Below are positions 41,339-50,485 of a DNA stretch of 64,000 nt, in pieces. The position numbers were made by a program, and so were the translations under genes. The stretch spans positions 310,001-374,000 of the forward strand of contig CAVWBH010000004.1 in the NCBI GenBank assembly GCA_963753195.1, given 5' to 3'. Each line of letters opens with the position of its first letter. Positions within the stretch are counted from its first letter, which is position 1. The notes beneath the pieces are model-generated. The model searched no databases. It had not been told where the DNA came from and worked only from the letters and a program-made list of their open reading frames with translations. This DNA comes from Palsa-504 sp963753195. GTDB taxonomy: Bacteria; Actinomycetota; Actinomycetes; Streptosporangiales; Streptosporangiaceae.

Positions 41339-43669
41339 GTGCACGGCTTGCTCACGGCAGACGTCTCGCGGCGGGTCCTGTCCCTGGCCGCCGCCGTCGC
41401 CATGCCGGCCGCCGTCACGGCCGTGCTCGCGCTGGCCGCCCCAGTGCAGGCCAACGCGGCGCAGGCCAGCCCGGTGCAGGCGGCCAGCCCACAGGCAGGT
41501 ACGGCGCAGGCCGGCCCGGCCGAGCCTGCGCAGGCGGGCCGGGTGTCGATCGTCATCGACTCGATGAGCCCGCAGACGGCCCGGCCCGGCGCCACGGTCA
41601 CCCTGACGGGAACGGTCAGCAACGAGACCAGCCAGGCCGCGGCCGGGCTCGGTGTCCAGCTGCTGGCTTCCCCGGCGCGCTTCTCGACCCGGGACCAGCT
41701 GGACCAGTACGCGAGCCAGGGCACCGGAGCGAGCCTGCAGCAGGTCGGCAGCCAGGTGGCCATCGCGGCCGGCCTGAAGCCCGGCGCCACCGCCAAGTGG
41801 CGTGCTTCGTTCCAGGTCAACCTGGTCGGCATCACCGAGTTCGGGGTCTATCCGGTGACCGCCCAGCTGGTTGACATGGCCGGGGACGTGGTGGCCTCGG
41901 ACCCGACGCTGCTGCCGTTCTGGCCGGGGCAGCAGGCCGCCGGGCTGCTCCGCCCGCTAAACATCGGGTGGACCTGGCCGCTCATCGACCAGCCGCATCA
42001 CCAGGTGTGCTCCGCGCTGACGAACAGCGACCTGACCGGCGCACTGGGGACGGGAGGCCGGCTCTCGGCCCTGCTGGCCGCCGGGCAGGCCCATCCTGGC
42101 GCGGACCTGACCTGGGTGATCGACCCCGCGCTGCTGAGCGACGCGGACACGATGACCAGGGCCTACCAGGTCGATTCCGGCTCCGGCTGCAGCACGGCGG
42201 TCACCCAGCTGGCCAGCCCGGCGGCGCGGACGTGGCTGTCCGGGGTCCGCGAGATCACGTCGGACCAGCCGACCGTGCTCACGCCGTACGCCAACGTCGA
42301 TGTCTCCGCGCTCGTGCACAGCGGGTTGTCCGGGGATATCACCACCGCCTACAGCACGGGCGAGACGGTGGCAGACACCGTGCTGCATGCGTCGTTCGGA
42401 TCGCCGCTGGCGCTTCCCCCGGGCGGGACCGCCGATCTCAGCGTGCTCACCAACCTGGCCTCCGCCCAGCACATCGGCACGGTGGTGCTGGACAGCAGCG
42501 AGATGCCCGCGAACCCCGCGGTCTTCGAGCCGGACGACGCGGTCACGTCGGTCCGGACCGCAGACGGCCGGACCATGACCGTCCTGCTCGCCGACCACGT
42601 GCTGACCGGGGTGCTCGCGGCAGGCGACACGCCCTCCGGCGTCCTGCCGCCGAGCACGCAGTTCGCGGTCAGCCAGCGGTTCCTGGCCGAAACCGCGATG
42701 ATCGCCGCCGAGGCGCCGGATTCGGACCGCTCGATCGTGGTGGCACCTCCGGAGGACTGGAGCCCGTCGGCCGCGCTGGCCAGCGAGCTGCTCAGCGAGA
42801 CCACCAGCACGCCGTGGCTGACCCCCGCCACGGTGGGCAGCCTGGCCGGAGCCCGGGACAGCGACGCCGCGATCGCTCGCCAGCGCCCTCCCGCCAGCCA
42901 GGACAGCCCGGGTGAGCTCAGCGCCAGCTACCTGAGCAGGATAAGCGCGGTCGGCACCCAGCTTGACGTCTACCGTGACCTGCTCTCCCAGCCTTCTGCC
43001 CCATACCTGCAGGGACTGAACGAGGCCTTGATCGCCACCGAATCCGCCGCGTGGCGCGGCGCCGGAGCGGCCCAAGGTCTCGCCCTGGCCGGCAAGCTGT
43101 CCTCGTTCATGAGCGGCGAGGAGAGCCGCATCACGATCATCGCCGCGCGGCAGGTACCGATGGGCGGCTCGTCCGGGCTGATACCCGTGTCGGTCCAGAA
43201 CGGGTCGCATCACGCCATCCAGGTCAGGTTGAACGCCGGCGTGGTCAGCACGCCAAACCAGACCTCCCAGCTGACCGTCGGGCGCTTCCAGAACCTGATC
43301 ACGGTCCAGCCCCAGGAGGCACCGACCATCCGGCTGCCCGTCAGCTCGGCACCAATCGGGCCGACCGACATCCGGCTCAGCCTCAGCACCGCGAGCGGCA
43401 AACCGCTACAGCTCCCGCCGACGTCGCTGACCGTCGAGTCGACCAGGTACGGCCGGGCGATCTTGTTCCTCATCGGCGCGGCGATCGGCGTCCTCGTCCT
43501 CACCTCGGTGTTCCGCGGCATCCGGCGGTGGCTGCGCGCTGACCCCCAGTCAGTCCCCGAAGACACGGCTCCACCGGGTAGCGTCGTCACAGGCACCAGC
43601 AGCGCGCGACACCCGACGGAGGCACGGGATGACCTGGCCGATGCACGACGCTGGGTCGACGACACCTGA
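41339..43669 (+). CDS. DUF6049 family secreted/membrane-anchored protein
   Basis: GTG 41339 starts a signal peptide (VLSLAAAVAMPAAVTAVLAL, Ala-rich). 776 residues. The exported part begins with an Ig-like domain (SPQTARPGATVTLTGTVSNE). A large central domain follows with repeated short blocks (WTWPLIDQPHHQVC, TWVIDPALLSDADTM, LTPYANVDVSALVHSGL) typical of DUF6049. A second Ig-like region precedes the C-terminal span AILFLIGAAIGVLVLTSVFR and a basic tail. The family commonly precedes murJ; a role in envelope export is inferred. Its 3' end overlaps murJ by 41 nt. Confidence 0.85.
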   Translation: MHGLLTADVSRRVLSLAAAVAMPAAVTAVLALAAPVQANAAQASPVQAASPQAGTAQAGPAEPAQAGRVSIVIDSMSPQTARPGATVTLTGTVSNETSQAAAGLGVQLLASPARFSTRDQLDQYASQGTGASLQQVGSQVAIAAGLKPGATAKWRASFQVNLVGITEFGVYPVTAQLVDMAGDVVASDPTLLPFWPGQQAAGLLRPLNIGWTWPLIDQPHHQVCSALTNSDLTGALGTGGRLSALLAAGQAHPGADLTWVIDPALLSDADTMTRAYQVDSGSGCSTAVTQLASPAARTWLSGVREITSDQPTVLTPYANVDVSALVHSGLSGDITTAYSTGETVADTVLHASFGSPLALPPGGTADLSVLTNLASAQHIGTVVLDSSEMPANPAVFEPDDAVTSVRTADGRTMTVLLADHVLTGVLAAGDTPSGVLPPSTQFAVSQRFLAETAMIAAEAPDSDRSIVVAPPEDWSPSAALASELLSETTSTPWLTPATVGSLAGARDSDAAIARQRPPASQDSPGELSASYLSRISAVGTQLDVYRDLLSQPSAPYLQGLNEALIATESAAWRGAGAAQGLALAGKLSSFMSGEESRITIIAARQVPMGGSSGLIPVSVQNGSHHAIQVRLNAGVVSTPNQTSQLTVGRFQNLITVQPQEAPTIRLPVSSAPIGPTDIRLSLSTASGKPLQLPPTSLTVESTRYGRAILFLIGAAIGVLVLTSVFRGIRRWLRADPQSVPEDTAPPGSVVTGTSSARHPTEARDDLADARRWVDDT

Positions 43670-45737
43670 GCCGGACTCAGGCGAGCCGGAGCTGTCGGAG
43701 CGGGGGGCTGGCCAGGGCCGGCACGCCGCCGCCGACCCGCTGCCGCCCTTGGACGGCCCGATGCCGGGCGGCGGTCCGAGTCCGGCCGAGACGACGCTGC
43801 CGCTGGCGCTCGAGTGGCCTGCCCCGCCCGCCGGGACTCTCCGGACCCCCCGTTTTACCCCGTCAGGTCCGCCCGGCCCACCCGGATCGGCGGACGCGCC
43901 GCCCGGCTGGCGCCGGGTGCCCCGACCGGACGGCTACCGGCCGCCCCATGATCTGCCGCCACGGTATCCGCAGCCGGGATACCCGCCCCAGCCGGGCACC
44001 CGGGGAACGCCGGGCGGTCCCGGCGGTCCCGGCGGCCCCGGCGGCCCTGGTGGGCCCGGCGGCGTGCGGCCGCCCAGGCCGCCCGGCCAGCGCGCCACGC
44101 CCCGAACGAGCCTGGTCCGTTCCGGCGTCGGCATGGCGGTCGGCACCCTGGTGTCCCGGGGCACCGGCTTCCTGCGCACCCTGGTGCTGACCTACGCGAT
44201 CGGGACCACCTTCCTCGGCAACGCGTACAACAACCCCAACACGCTGCCGAACACCGTCTACTACCTGATGCTGGGCGGCATCTTCACCGCCGTGGTGGTG
44301 CCGCTGCTGGTCCGGGCGGCCCAGCGCGACCCGGACCGCGGCGAGGGCTATGCGCAGCGGATGTTCACCCTGGGCGCGCTGGCCCTGCTGGTCGTCACCG
44401 TGCTGGCCACCGCGCTGGCGGGACCGCTGGTCAACTTGACCGCGCCCACCATCCACGGCCCGGCCGGCAGCCACCTGGCCGCTGAGCACAACCTGATGGT
44501 GCTGTGGGCGTACTTCTTCATCCCGCAGATCTTCTTCTACGGCATGAGCTCGCTGATCGGGGCGATCCTCAACACCCGCGGCCGGTTCGCCGCGCCGATG
44601 TGGGCGCCGGTCGTCAACAACCTCGTCGTGATCATCATCGGCGGGCTCTACGTGGCGATCTTCCACCTGGGCCGGGAGCCGTGGAACATCCCGGCCAGCG
44701 CCGTGCAGCTGCTCGGGATCGGCACCACCCTGGGCGTCATCGCGCAGACCGTCGCCCTGTTCCCGTCCCTGCGGGCCGCCGGGTTCCGGTGGCGGCCCAC
44801 GCTGGGATTCCGGTCCGGCGAAGTACGCGAGATAGGCCGCATGGCCGGCTGGATGTCGGTCTACGTGGTGACCCAGTCGGCCGCCAACCTGGTCGCCCAG
44901 ATCCTCGCCAACGGGGCCTCGGCCGGGGCGAACGGGTACTCGGCGTACTCCATCGGGTGGCAGTTCTTCCAGCTCCCGTACGCGATCGTCGGCATCTCGG
45001 TCATCACGGCGCTGCTGCCCAGGATGAGCGAGCACGCGAGCGCACGCCGGTATTCGCTGGTCCGTGACGACTTCTCGATCGGCGTCCGGCTGGCCTCCGT
45101 GCTGGTCGTGCCGGCGTCGATCTACCTGTTCGTGCTGGGCGGCCCGATCGCGGAGTTCCTGATCTCCTACGGCAGCAACACCCCGGCCGACGCCAGGTAC
45201 ATCGGCGAGGTCTTCGGCCTGTTCTCCCTCGGCCTGATCCCCTACATGCTCACCCAGCTGCAGCTCCGGGTCTTCTATTCGTTCCAGGACAGCCGGGGCG
45301 CCGCCTTTGTCGGCCTGCTCACGATGATCGCCAGCATCGCGACCGCCCTCATCGCGTTCTCGCTGCTGCCAGGCGCCGAGGTGGTGGCCGGGCTGGCGGT
45401 CGCGTATGGGATCGCCAACGTGGTCGGGGCGACCGCCGGGTGGGCCCTGCTGCTGCGGCGGGTGGGCAGCCTGGACGGCTGGGCCATTGCCCGGAGCCTG
45501 ACCCGGATGCACCTGGCCACCGTGCCCGGCCTGGTCTTCGCGGTGGCCGTCATGATCGGCGCCGGGCACGTCGTGCACAATCCCAGCGCGGCCTACGGCC
45601 TGCTCGTGACGGTCATCGGCGGCGGCGGCGCCGTGCTGCTGTACGCGCTGTGCTGCCGGGTGCTGCGGGTGGCCGAGTTCGGCTTCCTGACCAGCACGGT
45701 GGCAGCGAAGTTCGGCGGGCAGAGCAGGCGGCATTAG
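43629..45737 (+). CDS. murJ: lipid II flippase MurJ (MviN)
   Basis: 702 residues. A roughly 160-residue Pro/Gly-rich cytosolic leader includes a GGP repeat run encoded by GGTCCCGGC-like units near 44010-44060. The MOP-superfamily core has about 14 spans: MAVGTLVSRGTGFLRTLVL with the conserved Arg, NAYNNPNTLPNTVYYLMLGG, LNTRGRFAAPMWAPVVNN, QFFQLPYAIVGISVITALLP. MurJ flips lipid II outward. In mycobacteria the same gene continues into a pseudokinase; here that part is the next separate gene. Confidence 0.95.
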   Translation: MTWPMHDAGSTTPEPDSGEPELSERGAGQGRHAAADPLPPLDGPMPGGGPSPAETTLPLALEWPAPPAGTLRTPRFTPSGPPGPPGSADAPPGWRRVPRPDGYRPPHDLPPRYPQPGYPPQPGTRGTPGGPGGPGGPGGPGGPGGVRPPRPPGQRATPRTSLVRSGVGMAVGTLVSRGTGFLRTLVLTYAIGTTFLGNAYNNPNTLPNTVYYLMLGGIFTAVVVPLLVRAAQRDPDRGEGYAQRMFTLGALALLVVTVLATALAGPLVNLTAPTIHGPAGSHLAAEHNLMVLWAYFFIPQIFFYGMSSLIGAILNTRGRFAAPMWAPVVNNLVVIIIGGLYVAIFHLGREPWNIPASAVQLLGIGTTLGVIAQTVALFPSLRAAGFRWRPTLGFRSGEVREIGRMAGWMSVYVVTQSAANLVAQILANGASAGANGYSAYSIGWQFFQLPYAIVGISVITALLPRMSEHASARRYSLVRDDFSIGVRLASVLVVPASIYLFVLGGPIAEFLISYGSNTPADARYIGEVFGLFSLGLIPYMLTQLQLRVFYSFQDSRGAAFVGLLTMIASIATALIAFSLLPGAEVVAGLAVAYGIANVVGATAGWALLLRRVGSLDGWAIARSLTRMHLATVPGLVFAVAVMIGAGHVVHNPSAAYGLLVTVIGGGGAVLLYALCCRVLRVAEFGFLTSTVAAKFGGQSRRH

Positions 45738-45752
45738 CATGGGTGACGACCT

Positions 45753-47546
45753 ATGAGCACATACACGTCGGAACCAGGAACCCGCCTGGCGGGGCGCTAT
45801 CGCCTCGTTGACCAGGCGGGTGCTGGCGACGGATGGACGTTCTGGAAGGCGACCGACGAGACGCTCGCCCGCTCCGTGACCGTGCTCACGTTCGCGTCGG
45901 ACTTTCCGAGGATCAGCCAGGCCATGACCGCGGCGCGGGCCGCGAGCAGGCTCAACGACCCGCGTTTCTCCCAGGTGTTCGACGTGGAAGATGCCGACGA
46001 GCTCGCCTACGTGGTGATGGAATGGGTGGCCGGCGACTCGCTGCTGGACATGCTCGCGGACGGCCCCCTGGATGGCCCGCACGCGGTGTCGCTGGCGTAC
46101 GAGGCCGCCCGGGCCATCACGGCGGCGCACGCCGCCGGCCTGGCGCACCTGCGGCTGACCCCGGAGTGCCTGCACTGGACGCGCGGCAGCGGCGTGAAGA
46201 TCACCGGACTGGGCATCGACGCGGTCCTGTCCGGCCCGGGCCCGGCCGACCCGGACGTGACCGACCCGGACGCGACCAGCCTGGACGTGACCGACCCCGG
46301 CCCGGCCGACCTGGACGCCACCAGCCTGGACCTGACCGACCTGGACGCGACCGGCCCGCAGGACACCGACCGCCGGGAAGCCACTGGGGACAGCCCGGAG
46401 CTGACCGACACCCGTGGCCTGGCCCGGCTGCTGTACGCCGCGCTGACCGGCTACTGGCCCGGCCCCGGGCCGTCAGCCGGGCCCGCCGATGCCGACGGCA
46501 CTTTGCCTGGCGACCCCCGGGCTGACGGCACTGCGGCTGATGACAGTGCGGCTGATGACACCGGCGAACGCACCAGACCTGCCCGCCTGCCCGCCGCACC
46601 TGAAGCCGACGGGGTGCCGCGCACGCCACGGCAGGTGTCCGCGGCGGTGCCGGCCGATCTCGACGACCTGACCTGCCGGGCGTTGTTTCAGCAGCCCAGC
46701 CGTCACGGCCCGGCGCCGAGCACCCCGGCGATGCTGGCCGAAGAGCTGGCCGACGTCGCCCCGCCCGTTCCGCTGCCGCCTCCGGCCGCGCCCACCACGT
46801 CGTTCCTGGTCCCGGCCGACGGCGAGTACCGGCCGACCGGGCCGACCGGCGCGGCACCGCGCGCCACCGCCTCCTATCGCCGGCCGCGCGGCCGGCGCTC
46901 CTCGGCGACGTCGGCCATTATCGGCGTGGTGATCGTGCTCGTCCTGGCGGCGGCCGGCGTGGCCGGGTGGGCCCTCAGCCACCGCGACACCCCCTCGGGC
47001 GCCGCGCCGCCGGGCGGCCGGCCCGCCTCGTCGGCCACGCCGTCCGCGGCGGCCTCCGTCGTGCTCACGCCGGTCAGCGCGAACAGCTTCGATGTCCTGG
47101 GCGATGACGGCGGGAACGAGGACGGCGGCCAGGCGGTGAACGTGCTGGACAACAACCCGGGCACGTTCTGGCACACCGATTACTACCTCACCTATCCCGC
47201 GCTGGGCAACCTGAAGAAGGGCACCGGGCTCATCCTGGATATGGGCAAGCAAGTCCGGCTGAGCCAGGTCGTGGTGCAGTTCGGCAGCAGCTGCTGCGCC
47301 GACGTCCAGATCGAAATCGGGAACGACAACAACCCGGTCCCGTCCGCGCTGAGCAGCTTCGCCTCCGTGGCGAGCAGCACCACCGCCACCGGCGTCACGA
47401 CCTTCAACGTGAGCAGCGCTACCACCGGCCGTTACGTGCTGATCTGGCTCACCCGCCTGCCGCCGCTGGCCGGGGCAGCCAATCAGTACCAGGCGCAGAT
47501 TTACAACGTCGTGGTCCATGGCGCCGCCGTAAGCCAGTCGGGCTGA
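45753..47546 (+). CDS. membrane pseudokinase with extracytoplasmic discoidin-like domain
   Basis: 597 residues. The N-terminus resembles a Ser/Thr kinase (GRYRLVDQAGAGDGWTFWKA, then VVMEWVAGDSLLDML). The VAIK lysine is replaced (SVTVLTF), HRD is HLRLTPECL, and DFG is ITGLGID, so it should not phosphorylate. An Asp/Thr-rich run of five-residue units (ADLDA, TSLDL, TDLDA) follows. One span (IIGVVIVLVLAAAGVAGWAL) precedes an external F5/8-type beta domain (GQAVNVLDNNPGTFWHTDYY, LILDMGKQVRLSQVVVQFG). The architecture matches the C-terminal half of mycobacterial MviN, which a phosphorylation-dependent FhaA partner regulates. Confidence 0.9.
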   Translation: MSTYTSEPGTRLAGRYRLVDQAGAGDGWTFWKATDETLARSVTVLTFASDFPRISQAMTAARAASRLNDPRFSQVFDVEDADELAYVVMEWVAGDSLLDMLADGPLDGPHAVSLAYEAARAITAAHAAGLAHLRLTPECLHWTRGSGVKITGLGIDAVLSGPGPADPDVTDPDATSLDVTDPGPADLDATSLDLTDLDATGPQDTDRREATGDSPELTDTRGLARLLYAALTGYWPGPGPSAGPADADGTLPGDPRADGTAADDSAADDTGERTRPARLPAAPEADGVPRTPRQVSAAVPADLDDLTCRALFQQPSRHGPAPSTPAMLAEELADVAPPVPLPPPAAPTTSFLVPADGEYRPTGPTGAAPRATASYRRPRGRRSSATSAIIGVVIVLVLAAAGVAGWALSHRDTPSGAAPPGGRPASSATPSAAASVVLTPVSANSFDVLGDDGGNEDGGQAVNVLDNNPGTFWHTDYYLTYPALGNLKKGTGLILDMGKQVRLSQVVVQFGSSCCADVQIEIGNDNNPVPSALSSFASVASSTTATGVTTFNVSSATTGRYVLIWLTRLPPLAGAANQYQAQIYNVVVHGAAVSQSG

Positions 47547-47552
47547 TGCCCC

Positions 47553-48224
47553 GTGCCCGGCAGCGCCGGCGAAAGGCCCTCGGACGCTGAACTCCTCCGC
47601 AGGCACGTGGCGGGAGACAGCGACGCGTTCGGCGAGTTGTTCCGCAGGCACCGTGACCGGCTGTGGGCGGTCGCGTTGCGCACGGCCAGCGACCCCGAGG
47701 AGGCGGCCGACGCACTCCAGGACGCGATGGTCTCCGCCTTCCGCCGCGCGGCTGACTTCCGCGGCGATTCTGCCGTCACCACCTGGCTGCACCGGATCGT
47801 GGTCAACGCAGCACTGGACCGGCTGCGCCGCCGCGCCGTCCGTCCCGCGGTGCCGGCCGACGAGCAGGCGCTGCAGGCCCTGGCCGCGCACGACCCGGAT
47901 CCCGCCCTGGCCGCCGACACCAGGATGGACGTCGACGCCGCGCTGAGCCTGCTCCCGGCGCCGCAACGCTCCGCCCTGGTCATCGTGGACATGCTCGGCT
48001 TCTCCGTCGACGACGCCGCCGCCATCCTGGCCATCTCGCCGGGGACGGTCAAGAGCCGCTGCGCCCGGGGCCGCGCCCGGCTGCTGCCCTACCTGGCGCA
48101 CCTGCGGGCCGGGGCGCCCGCCCGGGACCGCGGCGTCCCGGGGGGCCGCCCCCCCGGACTGGCCCAGCAAGGGAACCGATCTGCGGGCGAGAGCGTCTCA
48201 CCTGCGCAGGGAGGAGATGCGTGA
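47553..48224 (+). CDS. sigM: ECF RNA polymerase sigma factor SigM
   Basis: 223 residues, GTG start 6 nt after the pseudokinase gene. Sigma region 2 is FGELFRRHRDRLWAVALRTA with DPEEAADALQDAMVSAFRRA, binding the -10 element. Region 4 is LPAPQRSALVIVDMLGFSVD and ISPGTVKSRCARGRARLLPY, binding the -35. SigM in actinobacteria sits between murJ/pseudokinase and trxBA, as here. Its ATGA-type overlap with the downstream anti-sigma gene couples their synthesis. Confidence 0.93.
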   Translation: MPGSAGERPSDAELLRRHVAGDSDAFGELFRRHRDRLWAVALRTASDPEEAADALQDAMVSAFRRAADFRGDSAVTTWLHRIVVNAALDRLRRRAVRPAVPADEQALQALAAHDPDPALAADTRMDVDAALSLLPAPQRSALVIVDMLGFSVDDAAAILAISPGTVKSRCARGRARLLPYLAHLRAGAPARDRGVPGGRPPGLAQQGNRSAGESVSPAQGGDA

Positions 48225-49102
48225 GCGAGCCGAAGGGCCGCCGGAACGAGCACATGACCCACCCAGATCCCGAAGTCCTGGCCGAGTTCCGCGCCGGGCT
48301 CATCACCGGGCGCCCCGGCGCCCGGATCTCGGCGCACCTGGCTACCTGTCATCACTGCGCCCGTCTTGGCGGCGAGCTGGCTGAGCTCTCCGCGCTGCTC
48401 GCCGCGGTCCCCCCGCCCGCGATGCCCGACCGCGTGGCTCAGCGGCTCGACCGCGTACTCGCCGCCGAGGCGACCCGGAGGGATGATCCGCAGCGGGCCG
48501 GTGCCGACCGCCCGGCCGGACCGGTGACCAGCCCGCCGCGCAGGCGCTGGGATTTCCGGCTGGTCGCCCTGCGCGTGCTCGCCCCGGCCGCGGCGGTCGC
48601 CGTGCTCGCCGCGGGCGGGTACGGCCTGAGCCGAATCGGCAGCAGCCCGGCGGGCTCCGCCGCAGCCGGGACGACGGCGACCACGGCGGCCCAGCCGCGG
48701 CCCGGCGCCCTAGCCGCGACCGGACCGGAAAACCGGCCCAACGCGATCCCGGCCATCGAGGCGCCGGCCAGCATCCAGGTGGTGTCCAGCCGGACCGATT
48801 ACCGGCGTGCCACGCTGCAGCAGCAGGTCGAGCACGAAGTGCAGCTGAACGCCCGGGGCGCCGCGGGCCCGCGGGAGCCCGCTCCGGAGTCAGTCAAGGG
48901 GTGCGTGCACCGGGTGACCGAAGGCGTCAGCCCGGGGACCCTGGTCCTGGCCGAGACGGCTTACTTCCAGGGCCAGCGCGCCGTCCTGGTCGTCGCCGTG
49001 AGCGGCGACCGCGAGGCGGCCTGGATAACCGCCTCGGGCTGCTCGGCGAGCGGCGACGACGTGCTCGACGAGACGACCCTCCCGGGAACATCTGCGCCCT
49101 AG
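48221..49102 (+). CDS. anti-sigma factor, membrane-anchored zf-HC2 type
   Basis: 293 residues, overlapping sigM by 4 nt. The cytosolic anti-sigma domain contains HLATCHHCARLGGEL, the HxxxCxxC zinc motif. A single span (VALRVLAPAAAVAVLAAGGYGL) leads to an extracytoplasmic domain of about 150 residues with two Cys (KGCVHRVTEG, SGCSASGDD). It is expected to hold SigM inactive until a redox or envelope signal arrives, consistent with the adjacent thioredoxin system. Confidence 0.9.
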   Translation: MSEPKGRRNEHMTHPDPEVLAEFRAGLITGRPGARISAHLATCHHCARLGGELAELSALLAAVPPPAMPDRVAQRLDRVLAAEATRRDDPQRAGADRPAGPVTSPPRRRWDFRLVALRVLAPAAAVAVLAAGGYGLSRIGSSPAGSAAAGTTATTAAQPRPGALAATGPENRPNAIPAIEAPASIQVVSSRTDYRRATLQQQVEHEVQLNARGAAGPREPAPESVKGCVHRVTEGVSPGTLVLAETAYFQGQRAVLVVAVSGDREAAWITASGCSASGDDVLDETTLPGTSAP

Positions 49103-49110
49103 GATCGGTT
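49084..49110 (+). promoter_or_regulatory. putative ECF-type promoter of trxB
   Basis: GGGAAC, 18 nt, GTT, ending 35 nt before the trxB start. This resembles the GGAAT-N18-GTT promoter by which SigR drives trxBA in Streptomyces, with one -35 difference. The -35 lies inside the end of the anti-sigma gene. Confidence 0.5.
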
Positions 49111-49145
49111 CACTGGAGTGCTACTCAGATGAGCGGGGTTGATCA

Positions 49146-50096
49146 GTGTTGGCAGAAGCGCCCGAAGTCCGGAACGTCGTCATCATCGGCTCTGGGCCAG
49201 CCGGTTATACGGCGGCGCTGTACGCGGCCCGCGCGGAGCTGAAGCCCTTGGTCTTCGAGGGATCGGTCACGGCCGGCGGCGCGCTGATGCAGACCACGGA
49301 CGTGGAGAACTTCCCCGGCTTCCCGGACGCCATCGTGGGCCCAGAGCTCATGGACTCGATGCGCAAGCAGGCGGAGCGGTTCGGCGCCGAGCTGCTGTCC
49401 GACGACGTTACCGAGGTGGACCTGTCCGTGACCCCCAAGGTCATCCGGACCGACAGCGAGACCTACCTGGCCAAGGCCGTCATCATTGCCACCGGTTCCA
49501 GGTACAAGGAGCTCGGCGTGCCGGGCGAGAAGGAACTCGGCGGGCACGGCGTCTCCTGGTGCGCCACCTGTGACGGGTTCTTCTTCCGCGGGCACGACAT
49601 CGCGGTCATCGGCGGCGGTGACTCGGCCATGGAAGAAGCCATGTTCCTCACCAGGTTCGGCAAGTCGGTGACGGTGATCCACCGCCGGGACAAGCTCCGG
49701 GCGTCGAAGATCATGCAGGACCGCGCGCTGGCCAACCCCAAGATCAAGTTCCTGTGGGACAGCGAGGTAGCCGAGGTGCTCGGCTCGGACAAGGTGACGG
49801 GCCTGCGGATCAGGAACACCAAGGACGGCACGGAGCACGCGCTGCCGGTGACCGGGATCTTCGTCGCCATCGGTCACGACCCGCGGTCGGACCTGTTCAC
49901 CGGCCAGCTGGCCACCGACCCGGACGGATATTTGCAGGTCAACCAGCCGTCGACGCGCACGGCCATCGAGGGCGTGTTCGCCTGCGGCGACGTTGTGGAC
50001 CGCACCTACCGGCAGGCCGTGACCGCGGCCGGGACGGGCTGCGCGGCCGCCATCGACGCCGAGCGCTGGCTGGCCAGCCAGGAAGACTCGCAGTAA
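49146..50096 (+). CDS. trxB: thioredoxin reductase
   Basis: 316 residues, GTG start. FAD/NADPH disulfide reductase: FAD loop VVIIGSGPAGYTAALYAARA, the redox-active CATCDG (about 140), NADPH loop IAVIGGGDSAMEEAMFL, and the FAD C-terminal block VFACGDVVDRTYRQAVTAAG. Passes electrons from NADPH to thioredoxin. 40 nt before trxA. Confidence 0.97.
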   Translation: MLAEAPEVRNVVIIGSGPAGYTAALYAARAELKPLVFEGSVTAGGALMQTTDVENFPGFPDAIVGPELMDSMRKQAERFGAELLSDDVTEVDLSVTPKVIRTDSETYLAKAVIIATGSRYKELGVPGEKELGGHGVSWCATCDGFFFRGHDIAVIGGGDSAMEEAMFLTRFGKSVTVIHRRDKLRASKIMQDRALANPKIKFLWDSEVAEVLGSDKVTGLRIRNTKDGTEHALPVTGIFVAIGHDPRSDLFTGQLATDPDGYLQVNQPSTRTAIEGVFACGDVVDRTYRQAVTAAGTGCAAAIDAERWLASQEDSQ

Positions 50097-50136
50097 CAGC
50101 ATTAGACAGCGACAGCAGTTAAGGATGTGATCGCAA

Positions 50137-50460
50137 GTGGGTGCGACCAAGGCCGTGACGGACGAGACCTTCGAGACCGAAGTCCTGAAGAGCGACAAGC
50201 CGGTCATCGTCGATTACTGGGCGGAATGGTGCGGCCCGTGCCGCATGGTCGCCCCGGTCCTGGAGGAGATCGCGGCCGAGTACGCGGACAAGATCGACGT
50301 CGTCAAGCTCAACATCGACGAGAACCCGGCCGTCTCGCAGCGTTACGGGATTATGGCCATTCCGACCATGAACGTGTTCTCGGGCGGCGAGGTCGTCAAG
50401 CAGATCGTGGGCGCCAAGCCGAAGTCAGCCCTGCTCCGCGAGCTCGCCGAGTTCATCTGA
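50137..50460 (+). CDS. trxA: thioredoxin
   Basis: 107 residues, GTG start. KPVIVDYWAEWCGPCRMVAP carries the canonical WCGPC active site, with the cis-proline loop AIPTMNVF and a C-terminal GAKPKSALLRELAEF. Cytosolic disulfide reductant, recycled by the adjacent TrxB and inferred to be in one operon with it. Confidence 0.97.
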   Translation: MGATKAVTDETFETEVLKSDKPVIVDYWAEWCGPCRMVAPVLEEIAAEYADKIDVVKLNIDENPAVSQRYGIMAIPTMNVFSGGEVVKQIVGAKPKSALLRELAEFI

Positions 50461-50485
50461 CCCTCGCGGACGGTCCCGCGCGGCG

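Noticed and set aside
44005..44065. GGTCCCGGC repeat run as a CRISPR or VNTR array
   Set aside because: It encodes the Gly-Pro linker of MurJ in frame; there are no spacers.
43863..46175. 770-codon minus-strand open frame opposite murJ and the pseudokinase
   Set aside because: His/Gln/Gly/Arg-rich antisense artefact, no ribosome site.
50117..50137. Another copy of TGATCGCAAGTGG (att-like) before trxA
   Set aside because: Only 13 bp match and it lies in the trxA leader; probably chance.
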